Source of the DNA: Chitinophaga oryziterrae
GTDB taxonomy: Bacteria; Bacteroidota; Bacteroidia; Chitinophagales; Chitinophagaceae
Direction: 5' to 3'
Length of the DNA stretch: 64,000 nucleotides
Assembly (NCBI RefSeq): GCF_009758125.1
Contig: NZ_WRXO01000001.1
Location: 62,001 to 126,000, forward strand
Part shown: piece after piece, positions 44,279 to 53,469 of the stretch
Numbering within the stretch: the first letter of the stretch is position 1
How the letters are laid out: every line of letters starts with the position of its first letter
The notes under the pieces: generated by a model
Told to the model about the DNA's origin: nothing
Seen by the model: the letters and a program-made list of their open reading frames with translations, nothing else
Database searches by the model: none
Made by a program: the position numbers and the translations under genes

Positions 44279-45625
44279 ATGAAACCCACTGGAAAACTCC
44301 TGTTAGTGCTGTGTGCAGCAGCCATTTTCGCATCATGTAAAAAAGATGCTGTCACAACCCCTGTTAATGAGCAAATTACGAGGAAAGCTACTTCAGAATT
44401 AACAACTACTTTATCTGAAACCTTCGAGTCCGGCACTAAAACGGCGTACGCTTCCGCCAGTGTAACCCTTGGCAGCGGCAGCTGGACACTGAACGATGCG
44501 CTGATTGGCAATCTGTCTACAGACCTTAAAAACGGCACTCAATCTGCCAGGATCCGTAACACCGGTACTCTGAACATGAATTTTGACGCTACCGGCGGAG
44601 CGACTACCATCACCATTTCTCATGGTGTGTTCGGTAGTGACGGCAGCAGTACCTGGCAGTTATGGATCTCTACCAACAGCGGGTCTTCGTATACCCAGGT
44701 TGGCAGTACGGTTACTTCATCTGCTACTTCCCTGTCAACAGCTACTTTTACAGTTGCTGTAACCGGTAGTTATCGTTTATCCATCCGCAAGATCAGTGGC
44801 GGTACCAACAGGATCAACATTGATGATATCACGGTTACTACAGGTACCGGCACTGGTGGAGGTGGCGGTACGACCGGCGATAACAGTAACCTGCTGATGG
44901 GGAATCCCAGTAATGCAACCACCTCTGTTGTACTGGTTACTAATTACCTGATGGACAAAACTTACTACACTTCTTCTTACAACAGTACACGTGGTACGCC
45001 TAACTGGGTAAGCTGGCACATTAATTCTTCTGATATTGGCAGTACTGCCCGTCAGGATGATTTCCGCGCAGATGTTACGCTGCCTTCCGGCTGGTATGAA
45101 GTAGGATCTACTTCTTATTCCGGTTCAGGATTCGACAGAGGGCATAATTGTCCGTCCGGCGACCGCACTGCTTCTGTAGCAGCCAACAGCGCTACTTTCC
45201 TGATGGATAACATGATCCCGCAGGCGCCGGTGAATAATCAGCAAACCTGGGCGAATATGGAAAATTATATCAGAACACTGGTAACTGCCGGTAATGAGGT
45301 ATATGTTGTGATGGGAAGTTATGGTACGGGTGGAACAGGTTCCAGTGGTGCTGCCAATACCATTGATGGGGGGCATGTAACAGTACCTTCTAATATCTGG
45401 AAAGTGGTAGTGGTGATTCCGGATGGTAACGGTGACTTAGCCCGTGTAACGACCTCTACCCGTGTAATAGCGGTGAACACCCCTAATATTAATACAACCA
45501 ATAGCGACTGGAAAACTTATCGTACATCAGTAGATGCAATAGAATCTGCTACCGGGTATGATATTTTGTCTGCATTACCAACAAGTGTGCAGTCGGTCGT
45601 AGAAGCTACGGTTGATAATCAGTAA
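44279..45625 (+). CDS. DNA/RNA non-specific endonuclease lipoprotein with N-terminal beta-sandwich
   Basis: 448 residues from the ATG at 44279 (8 codons inside the longest frame). Lipoprotein signal ending IFASC. An N-terminal Ser/Thr-rich beta-sandwich (about 40-190) of carbohydrate- or adhesion-domain type is followed by a Gly-rich linker (about 190-200) and a beta-beta-alpha-metal nuclease domain with the active site FDRGHNCPSGDR (DRGH about 286-289) and LMDNMIPQAPVNNQQTWANM (Asn and Glu/Asn metal ligands). Expected to degrade extracellular DNA or RNA for nutrients or competition. It is convergent with the T9SS-tailed gene. Confidence 0.92.
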   Translation: MKPTGKLLLVLCAAAIFASCKKDAVTTPVNEQITRKATSELTTTLSETFESGTKTAYASASVTLGSGSWTLNDALIGNLSTDLKNGTQSARIRNTGTLNMNFDATGGATTITISHGVFGSDGSSTWQLWISTNSGSSYTQVGSTVTSSATSLSTATFTVAVTGSYRLSIRKISGGTNRINIDDITVTTGTGTGGGGGTTGDNSNLLMGNPSNATTSVVLVTNYLMDKTYYTSSYNSTRGTPNWVSWHINSSDIGSTARQDDFRADVTLPSGWYEVGSTSYSGSGFDRGHNCPSGDRTASVAANSATFLMDNMIPQAPVNNQQTWANMENYIRTLVTAGNEVYVVMGSYGTGGTGSSGAANTIDGGHVTVPSNIWKVVVVIPDGNGDLARVTTSTRVIAVNTPNINTTNSDWKTYRTSVDAIESATGYDILSALPTSVQSVVEATVDNQ

Positions 45626-45634
45626 TTAATGACG

Positions 45635-45665
45635 GTACCGGCGGTACTGCATAAATCGCCGGTAC
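45635..45665. terminator. Hairpin between convergent nuclease and T9SS genes
   Basis: GTACCGGCG and CGCCGGTAC form a 9-bp perfect stem with a 13-base loop in the 44 bases between two convergent stops. There is no T-tract on either side. Confidence 0.5.
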
Positions 45666-45669
45666 TGAT

Positions 45670-46377
45670 CTATCTTACCAGGGTTAAAACGCCCTGTTGT
45701 TTCGTGTCTTGTTTTTTGTTATCCAGGTAGGTTACTGTCCAGAGGTAAGTGTTGGCAGGCGCCTGTAAGCTGCCATGTGTACCATCCCATCCTTTAGTAG
45801 GGTCATGGCTTTCAAATACCAGGTGTCCCCACCGGTCATAAATCAGCATATGAAATTGGGAGATATCGTCCTGTATCTTTACCCGGAATATATCATTCAA
45901 TCCATCTCCGTTAGGGCTAAATGCTGAAGGGACAAAGATGGAACAATAGCGCCACTCCTTTTTTACGGTAATAATCCCTTCCACATAATCTCCTTTACTA
46001 TCTGTAATACGGCAATTGTATTTAGCCGCTTCCAGGTGTTTTATGACACTGTCTGACTGTACGATATACCCTGGGATACTGTAAGTGTAGGGTGGTTTGC
46101 CCCCGCTTGCGGACATGATTATCTGTCCGTCTTTTGATTCACTGCACCTGATATTGATGGAAACAAGGTTTACCAGCATGAGTGGGATGGTATCTTCAAT
46201 GTCTTTGGCAAATAAGTCGTCCGTACGACTAATTTTCTGAGCGTCGCTGACCTGGTGAATGATGGTTAAACAACTGAATATCAGTAGTAAGAGAAAACTC
46301 AGTCTGACATTTGTTAGATCAATAAATCGGGCACAATTGAATTGGTTCAATGGTACCTGGCTGGTCTTTCTCTTCAT
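45670..46377 (-). CDS. Secreted protein with gliding-motility/T9SS type B C-terminal domain
   Basis: 235 residues from the ATG at 46375-46377. A long n-region then a hydrophobic signal (LSFLLLLIFSCLTII, cleavage near SDAQ). A SprB-repeat-like segment (about 75-130: IRCSESKDGQIIMSASGGKP, PYTYSIPG) is followed by the C-terminal sorting domain IFVPSAFSPNGDGLNDIFRV, YDRWGHLVFE, GWDGTHGS, YLWTVTYLDN, the CHU_C/type B signal for the type IX secretion system. So it is exported to the surface or medium. The passenger part is short, so it is probably a small adhesin-like protein. The longer frame starts with TTG at 46449 and is not preferred. Confidence 0.82.
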   Translation of the reverse strand: MKRKTSQVPLNQFNCARFIDLTNVRLSFLLLLIFSCLTIIHQVSDAQKISRTDDLFAKDIEDTIPLMLVNLVSINIRCSESKDGQIIMSASGGKPPYTYSIPGYIVQSDSVIKHLEAAKYNCRITDSKGDYVEGIITVKKEWRYCSIFVPSAFSPNGDGLNDIFRVKIQDDISQFHMLIYDRWGHLVFESHDPTKGWDGTHGSLQAPANTYLWTVTYLDNKKQDTKQQGVLTLVR

Positions 46378-46597
46378 AGGATAATGGGTTTCAATAAAAA
46401 TCGGTTCGATGGCTTCAGCTAACCCATAGCTGCTGACAAAACCAGACAAATATATAACACTTCAACAAGTGATATTATTATTTAATATCAATAATTATTA
46501 TATAGGTATTAGAAAGATTAATAAGGTTTTTGCGTAATGGGTTCACAATCATTTATTAGTATATCCAGGGGATTATTATTACTCAGAGGGTACTCAA

Positions 46598-46628
46598 AAA
46601 AGGCTGGCTCCGTAAGGGCCAGCCTTTT
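46598..46628 (-). terminator. Terminator after the AhpD-like gene
   Basis: AAAAGGCTGGC and GCCAGCCTTTT form an 11-bp stem with a 9-base loop; on the minus strand it ends in a six-T tract (46601-46596). It lies 4 bases after the 46633 stop. Confidence 0.85.
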
Positions 46629-46632
46629 CATT

Positions 46633-47073
46633 TTAGTTCAGCGGGGGCATCATATGTGTGCTGATAGCGATCCTGTTCCATGCATTGATTGAAATAATGG
46701 CCATAATTACCAGTGCGGTATATTTTTCGCCTAACAGTTCAACTGCTTTATTGTATGTTTCACTCGCTACATGATGTTGTATGAGTGTGGTTTCTTCTGT
46801 CAATGCCAGTATGGCCTGTTCTTCTTCTGTAAAGAAGGGCGTTTCTCTCCATGCGTTGAGGGCATAAATGCGTTGTTCTGTTTCGCCTGCTTTGCGTGCC
46901 TCTTTGGTATGCATGTCAATACAGAAAGCACAGCCATTGATCTGTGATGCCCTTATTTTAATCAGGTCTTTATGGGTAGCTGTTAATTCGCTTTTTGAAA
47001 GAAATTCTTCTAACGGATATAAGGCTTTATAGCCATCCGGGATTACTTCTTTTAGTTTCATTCTGTTGTCCAT
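46633..47073 (-). CDS. AhpD-like carboxymuconolactone decarboxylase-family protein
   Basis: Small all-helical redox protein of about 146 residues from the ATG at 47071-47073 (MDNRMKLKEVIPDGYKALYP). The thioredoxin-like pair and proton-relay residues are in IRASQINGCAFCIDMHTKEA (CxxC then His), matching AhpD peroxidase-like members; NAWNRIAISTHMMPP ends the protein as in family members. An ATG at 47127 would add 18 residues without family match. It is divergent from the DUF4844-like gene with 83 bases between. Confidence 0.88.
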   Translation of the reverse strand: MDNRMKLKEVIPDGYKALYPLEEFLSKSELTATHKDLIKIRASQINGCAFCIDMHTKEARKAGETEQRIYALNAWRETPFFTEEEQAILALTEETTLIQHHVASETYNKAVELLGEKYTALVIMAIISINAWNRIAISTHMMPPLN

Positions 47074-47156
47074 ATCATTGAATTTTAAACAAAGTTCTAT
47101 GGATGCGGAGGAAAAAAACTTAATCATGATTAAGAAAATTTATATTTACTCATCAG

Positions 47157-47819
47157 ATGGAAAAATTACATACGATAAATAGACTATCCGCGCTCAGACA
47201 GAAAGATAAATTCTCTGCTCCGGAATGGGAGAAGAGAGGGCTGAGTCCTTCAGGAGCAGAATGTTGTCTGCAATTGGATATGCAGTTTAATGATACGCTG
47301 GATGCTTTAATCACAGCGGTAGAGAACAATGCTTCTTCCAGGCAGTTGAAGTCGTTATTATCTCAGCATTTATCAGCATTCGATAAGTCGGAATACGATA
47401 CAGAAGAAAGAGAGTTTATTGCGGATACTTTTCACAAGCTTTCTACGATCGTTGATGTGGATATTAAATATGCACTTAACAGTTGGATGTACGGTATTGT
47501 ATTAGGTACGCTGATAAAGATCAGTACATTGTTTAAGCGTCCCAGGAAAGTAATAGAAACGTTATCTCAGGAATGCAGTAATTGTAAAACGGCGCTGGAT
47601 ACTTTTATACTGGAGAGGGGAAATGAGATTCCCGATTTATGCTGGGATATTATTCAGTGTGATAGTTGTAATGAGTTTAATTTACTCAATAAGGGGCCGC
47701 ATATACGACAACTGAGATTTGGTAATTACAGATGGGTGGAACAGTTGAGTAAAGATGAGTTTAATGAAGAGCAGGCGATCGTGAGATTAGAACAGATTAA
47801 ATACTTCCGCAAAAAATAA
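47157..47819 (+). CDS. DUF4844-like protein with two CxxC pairs
   Basis: 220 residues, no signal. The N-terminal half (about 15-115: KFSAPEWEKRGLSPSGAECC, then a helical part with DTEEREFIADTFHKLSTIVD) recalls the DUF4844 family from memory; I could not check it. The C-terminal half has CSNCKTALDTF (about 141) and CDSCNEFNLLN (about 167), two CxxC pairs that could bind one zinc, followed by basic residues (IRQLRFGNYRWVEQL). Function unknown. It is just upstream of the initiator tRNA gene. Confidence 0.7.
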   Translation: MEKLHTINRLSALRQKDKFSAPEWEKRGLSPSGAECCLQLDMQFNDTLDALITAVENNASSRQLKSLLSQHLSAFDKSEYDTEEREFIADTFHKLSTIVDVDIKYALNSWMYGIVLGTLIKISTLFKRPRKVIETLSQECSNCKTALDTFILERGNEIPDLCWDIIQCDSCNEFNLLNKGPHIRQLRFGNYRWVEQLSKDEFNEEQAIVRLEQIKYFRKK

Positions 47820-47821
47820 AT

Positions 47822-47851
47822 TTTGAATATTAAATCTTTCGCTTACCTTCG
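47822..47851 (+). promoter_or_regulatory. Promoter of the initiator tRNA gene
   Basis: TTTG (47822-47825), 18 bases, TACCTTCG (47844-47851), one mismatch to TAnnTTTG. It ends 9 bases before the tRNA, as expected for a short 5' leader, and begins right after the preceding stop codon. Confidence 0.6.
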
Positions 47852-47860
47852 CGCCCTTAT

Positions 47861-47932
<72 letters not shown>

Positions 47933-47945
47933 CAGAATTAAAAAG

Positions 47946-47976
47946 GCTTTCAGACGTAACGTCTGAAAGCTTTTTT
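47946..47976 (+). terminator. Terminator after the tRNA gene
   Basis: GCTTTCAGACG and CGTCTGAAAGC form an 11-bp stem with loop TAA, followed by six T residues, starting 13 bases after the tRNA end. Confidence 0.88.
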
Positions 47977-48124
47977 AATTTCGTCAAATATAGGTGCAAC
48001 ATTTTGAGCCATTCTTTTGGATCAGGTGAAATTCCAATGTTCTATCGCCAATATTTGGATGACGTTTATCTATTTCTCAGCGATAAGGGTTTCAGGTTTT
48101 CGCCATGTAAATATTGCCGCTTCA

Positions 48125-50257
48125 TCATTTGTCTTCTACTATTGTCCAATAAAAACAGGCACCGTCTTTACGGTCGGGTCTTGTACCCGGTGCATCCGCC
48201 GAACAAAGACTTTTAGCATTGGGGTCGGCAAACAGGTACTTATGTGTATAGAGCGACATGAGCATTAAGTCGCCACGAAGCATGTCTTGCCATTGGAACT
48301 GAGAGTCTTCGCCTTTTTCATCTTTCTCGATACGCACCTCCGCCATTGTGCCTATGCCAGTCACCGTTGCCCATCCGCCGTTGGCTACAGACTGCAAAGC
48401 GATCCGGCCGTTGCCGCGGTCAACCACCCTGAACTTCGCATTATCTCCCTGCGCTGGTTTTTCACTGGATGGAACCGGTCTGATAAAATTTTTCCAATTC
48501 ACCAGCACTGTACTATCGGCCAGGCTGGTGAGTGTAATGATTTTTCCGTAAGGTATAGGTTTTGTCAAGCCATGCGGCCGCGGTTCATCCACGATAAATG
48601 AATTAAAGTCAACATAACCGCCTTCTTTGTTAAGCGTATTGTAGTTGAATAAACTATAGCGCACCCCCTGAAAGGTTCGCCCCTGAAAGATCATTATGAA
48701 TTCATCGCCAAGGCGGGTATAATTTTTCCCGTCGATGCTATAGCTGAACAGCGCCTTTTCACTATCAAAATTGCAGTGAGCTTGCAGCCATATACGAGTG
48801 CCATTTAATTTTGCGACATTCAATTTTCCTGTCTGCTGGTCAAATTGCTGAATCTCGAAACCGCCTGCTTTTTTGGTCACGCCAATCCAGGCATAAGGCA
48901 GGTTGAGTAAAGCCAGTCCTGCCACATCGCATTCCTTCATTTTGGCCAGATCGGCTTCAACAGATACAACCGACTCGGGCCCGATGGCCCGTTGGGTGAG
49001 TGTATTTTTCGCCGACCAGAAATCCGTTGCCTGCAGGGAATGCAGCCGCAGGTATCCCTTTCTTTCTTTCAATGACCATTTGCTGTTTACTGATACATGA
49101 TTCCATTGCCACACCGGTTGAAGGCTAAGGGATGTAAAATCATCACTCCTTCGGTAAGGTGCATTCGGCAAGGAATGAAAACCTGTATTTGGTTTTACCC
49201 AGGTCCGCGGGCTGCGGGTCAGGTTTCCTGGCAATCCAAAGTATGGCCAACCGTCCTGCCAGGTTACGGGTGAGAGACAAACCAGCCTTCCCACGGAATT
49301 GTTATCCATCATGGACCATCCCCACCATTCGCCTGACTGAATTTGTACGATGCCGCCCTGATGCATAGGCATGCGGCCTACGTAGTTCTCAACCGGTGGA
49401 ACCAGTTTGAAGGGTGGTCCCTCACGTTCATTGGCCAGCCGCCAGCCGCTACCCTCTCCAAGACTTTCCTTTGCGCTCATGACCCTTATTTCATAAGGTC
49501 CACTGGGATTATCGGCCCGCAGGCAAACCTGGTAGCAAACCGGATCGTAATTGGTGCTGGTGATGTAATATTTCCCGTTGATCTTGTAAAAATGCGAGCC
49601 CTCGCCAGCGCCGCTTCCACTTGGTACGATGACCTGTTCGCTTCCTGGTTTAATGTCGGTTAACGAATCATTCAACTCGGCCAGCCGGACCTCATCATAA
49701 CCCCAGACCACGTATGCCTTTCCATCGTCATCGAACAACACGGAAAGATCATGAAAGCTTTTGTTCATCCTGGTGTGCTTCCAGGGACCTTTGGGATCAG
49801 TAGCCGTAAAGAGTTGTGTAGAGAAGTGATTCACATTGCTGAAGATGTAATAGATGCCTTTATGATAGCGGAAACAGGGCGCCCAAATACCTTGTCCGTA
49901 TATATTATTTTGGTTCTCCAGGCGGAACGCAGCTCCCAGATCCAAACGGTCAACCGCATAGCTTACAAAATCCCAATTCACCAGGTCGCGTGAATGCAAC
50001 ACCGGCAGTCCGGGCATGGCGTGCATGGTGGTACCAGTAAGATAATAATCGTCTCCCACCCGGATCACATCGGGGTCAGAGAACTCGTCATAAAAAAGCG
50101 GATTGGTGAACGTTCCATTCCCATTATCAGCTGTCCATGTAGGTGCTTTAAGATAATCGGCTTCGCCTGTGGACGAGTGTTGTGCAACGCTTACCAAGGC
50201 TTGCAGTATCAAAACAGGGAGTAAACACCCGATTCGTTTGAATGAAAAATGAAACAT
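48125..50257 (-). CDS. GH43-family glycosidase with beta-sandwich and C-terminal trefoil-like domain
   Basis: 710 residues from the ATG at 50255-50257 (a GTG 7 codons upstream is possible); Sec signal ending SVAQ. Five-bladed propeller (about 35-330) with the GH43 triad: base Asp in EFSDPDVIRVGDDYYL, pKa-modulator Asp in FHDLSVLFDDDGKAYVVW, acid Glu in SGAGEGSHFYKINGKYYI. Then a beta-sandwich (about 365-560; YRRSDDFTSLSLQPVWQWNH), the usual partner in xylosidase/arabinosidase GH43 enzymes. The last about 125 residues (RVVDRGNGRIALQSVANGGW and LMSLYTHKYLFADPNAKSL) look like a fascin/AbfB-type beta-trefoil, possibly a carbohydrate-binding module. Only GH43 with this third domain in the window. 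The neighbour AraC regulator may control it. Confidence 0.87.
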   Translation of the reverse strand: MFHFSFKRIGCLLPVLILQALVSVAQHSSTGEADYLKAPTWTADNGNGTFTNPLFYDEFSDPDVIRVGDDYYLTGTTMHAMPGLPVLHSRDLVNWDFVSYAVDRLDLGAAFRLENQNNIYGQGIWAPCFRYHKGIYYIFSNVNHFSTQLFTATDPKGPWKHTRMNKSFHDLSVLFDDDGKAYVVWGYDEVRLAELNDSLTDIKPGSEQVIVPSGSGAGEGSHFYKINGKYYITSTNYDPVCYQVCLRADNPSGPYEIRVMSAKESLGEGSGWRLANEREGPPFKLVPPVENYVGRMPMHQGGIVQIQSGEWWGWSMMDNNSVGRLVCLSPVTWQDGWPYFGLPGNLTRSPRTWVKPNTGFHSLPNAPYRRSDDFTSLSLQPVWQWNHVSVNSKWSLKERKGYLRLHSLQATDFWSAKNTLTQRAIGPESVVSVEADLAKMKECDVAGLALLNLPYAWIGVTKKAGGFEIQQFDQQTGKLNVAKLNGTRIWLQAHCNFDSEKALFSYSIDGKNYTRLGDEFIMIFQGRTFQGVRYSLFNYNTLNKEGGYVDFNSFIVDEPRPHGLTKPIPYGKIITLTSLADSTVLVNWKNFIRPVPSSEKPAQGDNAKFRVVDRGNGRIALQSVANGGWATVTGIGTMAEVRIEKDEKGEDSQFQWQDMLRGDLMLMSLYTHKYLFADPNAKSLCSADAPGTRPDRKDGACFYWTIVEDK

Positions 50258-50429
50258 GTGGAAGTGGATTGATTTCACTGGTTACAATGTAACACTTTCA
50301 TCCATAAATTTAATCCTCCGCTGCTGCGCTTGCAAATAAATGGAGTGTTGTAACGGCGGCAGCGGGTGAGTATCAGTTTGCCTGTAAGATTGAAGAGTAA
50401 TGACCGGGCTGGCACGGAAGTTTCAAAAT

Positions 50430-51326
50430 TTAATTCATCATCCGGTAATCATTCGGCGTAACGCCTACTTTTTGTTTGAATAAACGGCTGAAATGCTGCG
50501 GGTATTTAAAGCCCAGTTCGTAGGCAATTTCACTCACAGATTTATTCATGTCAAACACTCTCTCTTTCGCCATATCTATCACTTTTGATTGAATGTATTC
50601 CTGAGCAGATCTGCCGGTTTCTTTCTTTACCAGGTCGCCAAAATAGTTAGATGATAAATGTAGGGCTTCGGCGCAGTAAGCTACGGAAGGCAAGCCTTCG
50701 TGCTGCGGTTTATCGGATGAAAAATAGCCTTTCAATAAATATTCAAACCGTTCCAGGATTCCTTTGTTTGCATTGTCGCGCGTAATGAACTGGCGGTCGT
50801 AAAAACGGATGCAATAATTGAGTAGCAACTCGATGTTGGATGCAATCAGTCGTTTGCTGTGCTTGTCTATATTTTGATCGAGTTCATACTCGATTTTTGA
50901 GAAGCAATCAATCACAATACTCCGCTCTTTATCCGACAGGTGAAGCGCTTCATTTACATCATACGAAAAGAAAGAATAATCCTGAATGTGTTTGCCCAAC
51001 TGAGTGCCGTTTATCAGGTCGGGATGAAAGAGCAATACCCAGCCTTTCGGAGCAAATGGTTCAACGCCGGGTTGCACACCTAACACCTGTCCGGGTGCTA
51101 CAAATACCATACTTCCTTCCTGGTAGTCATAGTGCTTTCTTCCATAGCGCAATTGACCATTGTTCAGTTCTTTCAGACCCACCGCATACAAACCAAAGTT
51201 GAATGACATGGCGGGCATCGGTTGCGCTTTCGAGAGGTCAATTACCGAAACCAGAGGATGTTTGGTAGTTACGCCCCGCATGGTATTGTATTGCGCGATG
51301 CTGTCAATTTTTACGATCTCTTCCAT
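50430..51326 (-). CDS. AraC-family transcriptional regulator
   Basis: 298 residues. N-terminal cupin-like sensor (about 40-140: GSMVFVAPGQVLGVQPG) and C-terminal double HTH (about 205-296: VAYCAEALHLSSNYFGDLVK, then KSVSEIAYELGFKYPQHFSR and LFKQKVGVTPNDYR). The gene is divergent from the aldo/keto reductase with 152 bases between; a perfect -7 TACTTTTG lies at 51347-51354 on the minus strand. This arrangement with a neighbouring reductase is common for AraC regulators that activate it. Codon use is like the rest of the window. Confidence 0.92.
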   Translation of the reverse strand: MEEIVKIDSIAQYNTMRGVTTKHPLVSVIDLSKAQPMPAMSFNFGLYAVGLKELNNGQLRYGRKHYDYQEGSMVFVAPGQVLGVQPGVEPFAPKGWVLLFHPDLINGTQLGKHIQDYSFFSYDVNEALHLSDKERSIVIDCFSKIEYELDQNIDKHSKRLIASNIELLLNYCIRFYDRQFITRDNANKGILERFEYLLKGYFSSDKPQHEGLPSVAYCAEALHLSSNYFGDLVKKETGRSAQEYIQSKVIDMAKERVFDMNKSVSEIAYELGFKYPQHFSRLFKQKVGVTPNDYRMMN

Positions 51327-51346
51327 ACCTTATTCTTTTGTCGTTA

Positions 51347-51354
51347 CAAAAGTA
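51347..51354 (-). promoter_or_regulatory. -7 element of the AraC-family gene
   Basis: TACTTTTG on the minus strand, 20 bases before the ATG. No clear TTTG at the -33 position. Confidence 0.45.
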
Positions 51355-51385
51355 CAGGTTCCGGCAATCCCTTTTTGATACCGGC

Positions 51386-51414
51386 CTTCCCAATCAGTAA
51401 TATTGGTAGGGAAG
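51386..51414. promoter_or_regulatory. Dyad between AraC regulator and aldo/keto reductase
   Basis: CCAAT-N7-ATTGG (51390-51406) nested in CTTCCC...GGGAAG (51386-51414, centre shifted by 2 bases). It lies upstream of both divergent genes and could be the regulator's binding site. Confidence 0.4.
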
Positions 51415-51469
51415 CCCGTAATCTATATACAAAACGGCTCGCCCTTCTTCCGCAATTTTGCAGCAATAA

Positions 51470-52465
<996 letters not shown>

Positions 52466-52476
52466 ACGATTGTGCG

Positions 52477-52518
52477 ATCCAGGTAACCGGCTCTACGAAT
52501 AGAGCCGGCTACCTGGAT
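52477..52518. terminator. Hairpin after the GC-rich aldo/keto reductase
   Basis: ATCCAGGTA...CCGGCTCT and AGAGCCGG...TACCTGGAT form a long stem (17 pairs with one A-C mismatch) around a 6-base loop, 11 bases after the stop. No T-tract follows; nothing was recognised in the next 148 bases. Confidence 0.65.
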
Positions 52519-52666
52519 TGCTACTAAGCCTCACCAATACCGACAGCTCAGGCAGCGTTGCAATAAACCCGTTACCACAAGCCCAGGCATGCGTTTAAAA
52601 TGCATTGGTTGTTTCGGGCTTTATCGGCCATATGGCAAATACCCTGTTAGCGGTGCTTCATCTTTG

Positions 52667-53404
52667 TTACCAGGGTATTTCTCCTGTTTCAGGATTATTT
52701 TCTTCACTAAAAAATTTTCCTGTTGGGCCATCATTGTCAATCAGCGCATATTTTACTATCCGTTTTCCGGCATCTTTAACAGTTCCGGGCCCACGATGTC
52801 CATTGAAATCTGTTTTTGTATATCCCGGGCAAACGGCATTTACTTTGAAGTTGGTATTTTTCAATTCATATGCCAAAACAACAGTGTACATATTCAAGGC
52901 CGATTTTGAAGAAAGATATGCAACGCCTTTGTAGTCATAGTATTTATATGTTGGATCACTGTGCAGGGTAATTGAACCCTGACTTGAACTTACATTTACA
53001 ATACGAGGTGCTGACGACTTTTTCAATAAATCAATAAATGCCTGTGTAACCCGCACCACACCGTAAACATTTGCATCATAAGCTGCTTTAAACTGGTCAA
53101 TAGTTGCGTCAAGTGCCGTTTGTGGGTAACCACCATAAATACCCGCATTATTAATAAGTATGTCCAGCACTTTTGTTTTTTTGCCTATTTCTCTACTGGC
53201 TTTAATTACTGATTCGTCATCTGTAATGTCAAGCTGAATAACTTCTACATTGTTGAATCCCTTCGCTTTTAATTTAGCAACGGCTTCAACACCATTTTCT
53301 AAATTACGACTGCCGAGGTAGACATAAATCCCTTTTTGAGCAAGTTGCTGTGCAACTTCGAATCCAATGCTTTTGTTAGCTCCTGTTACCAATGCAAATT
53401 TCAT
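52667..53404 (-). CDS. Short-chain dehydrogenase/reductase
   Basis: 245 residues, Rossmann fold. Cofactor site ALVTGANKSIGFEVAQQLAQ (TGxxxxIG), LDILINNAGIYGG (NNAG), catalytic Ser in RIVNVSSSQGS and YxxxK as AYLSSKSAL (Tyr then Lys), PGYTKTDF near the substrate loop. The carbonyl-reductase-like length and the SRNLENG segment suggest NADPH use; substrate unknown. A TACTTTTG -7 element (53427-53434, minus strand) with TTTC 18 bases upstream gives it its own promoter; the AraC gene lies upstream on the same strand. Confidence 0.93.
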   Translation of the reverse strand: MKFALVTGANKSIGFEVAQQLAQKGIYVYLGSRNLENGVEAVAKLKAKGFNNVEVIQLDITDDESVIKASREIGKKTKVLDILINNAGIYGGYPQTALDATIDQFKAAYDANVYGVVRVTQAFIDLLKKSSAPRIVNVSSSQGSITLHSDPTYKYYDYKGVAYLSSKSALNMYTVVLAYELKNTNFKVNAVCPGYTKTDFNGHRGPGTVKDAGKRIVKYALIDNDGPTGKFFSEENNPETGEIPW

Positions 53405-53426
53405 TTCTTGTGTGAATTTTATGAAG

Positions 53427-53456
53427 CAAAAGTAGAGAGCCGAAAAATAGCGGAAA
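53427..53456 (-). promoter_or_regulatory. Promoter of the short-chain dehydrogenase
   Basis: On the minus strand TTTC (53456-53453) is followed after 18 bases by TACTTTTG (53434-53427): perfect -7, -33 with one mismatch. The ATG follows 22 bases later. Confidence 0.5.
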
Positions 53457-53469
53457 TGGACAATTCAAT

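Noticed and set aside
48017..48268. Plus-strand ORF overlapping the 3' end of the GH43 gene
   Set aside because: It lies largely antisense to a well-supported GH43 coding region and its product has no recognisable features.
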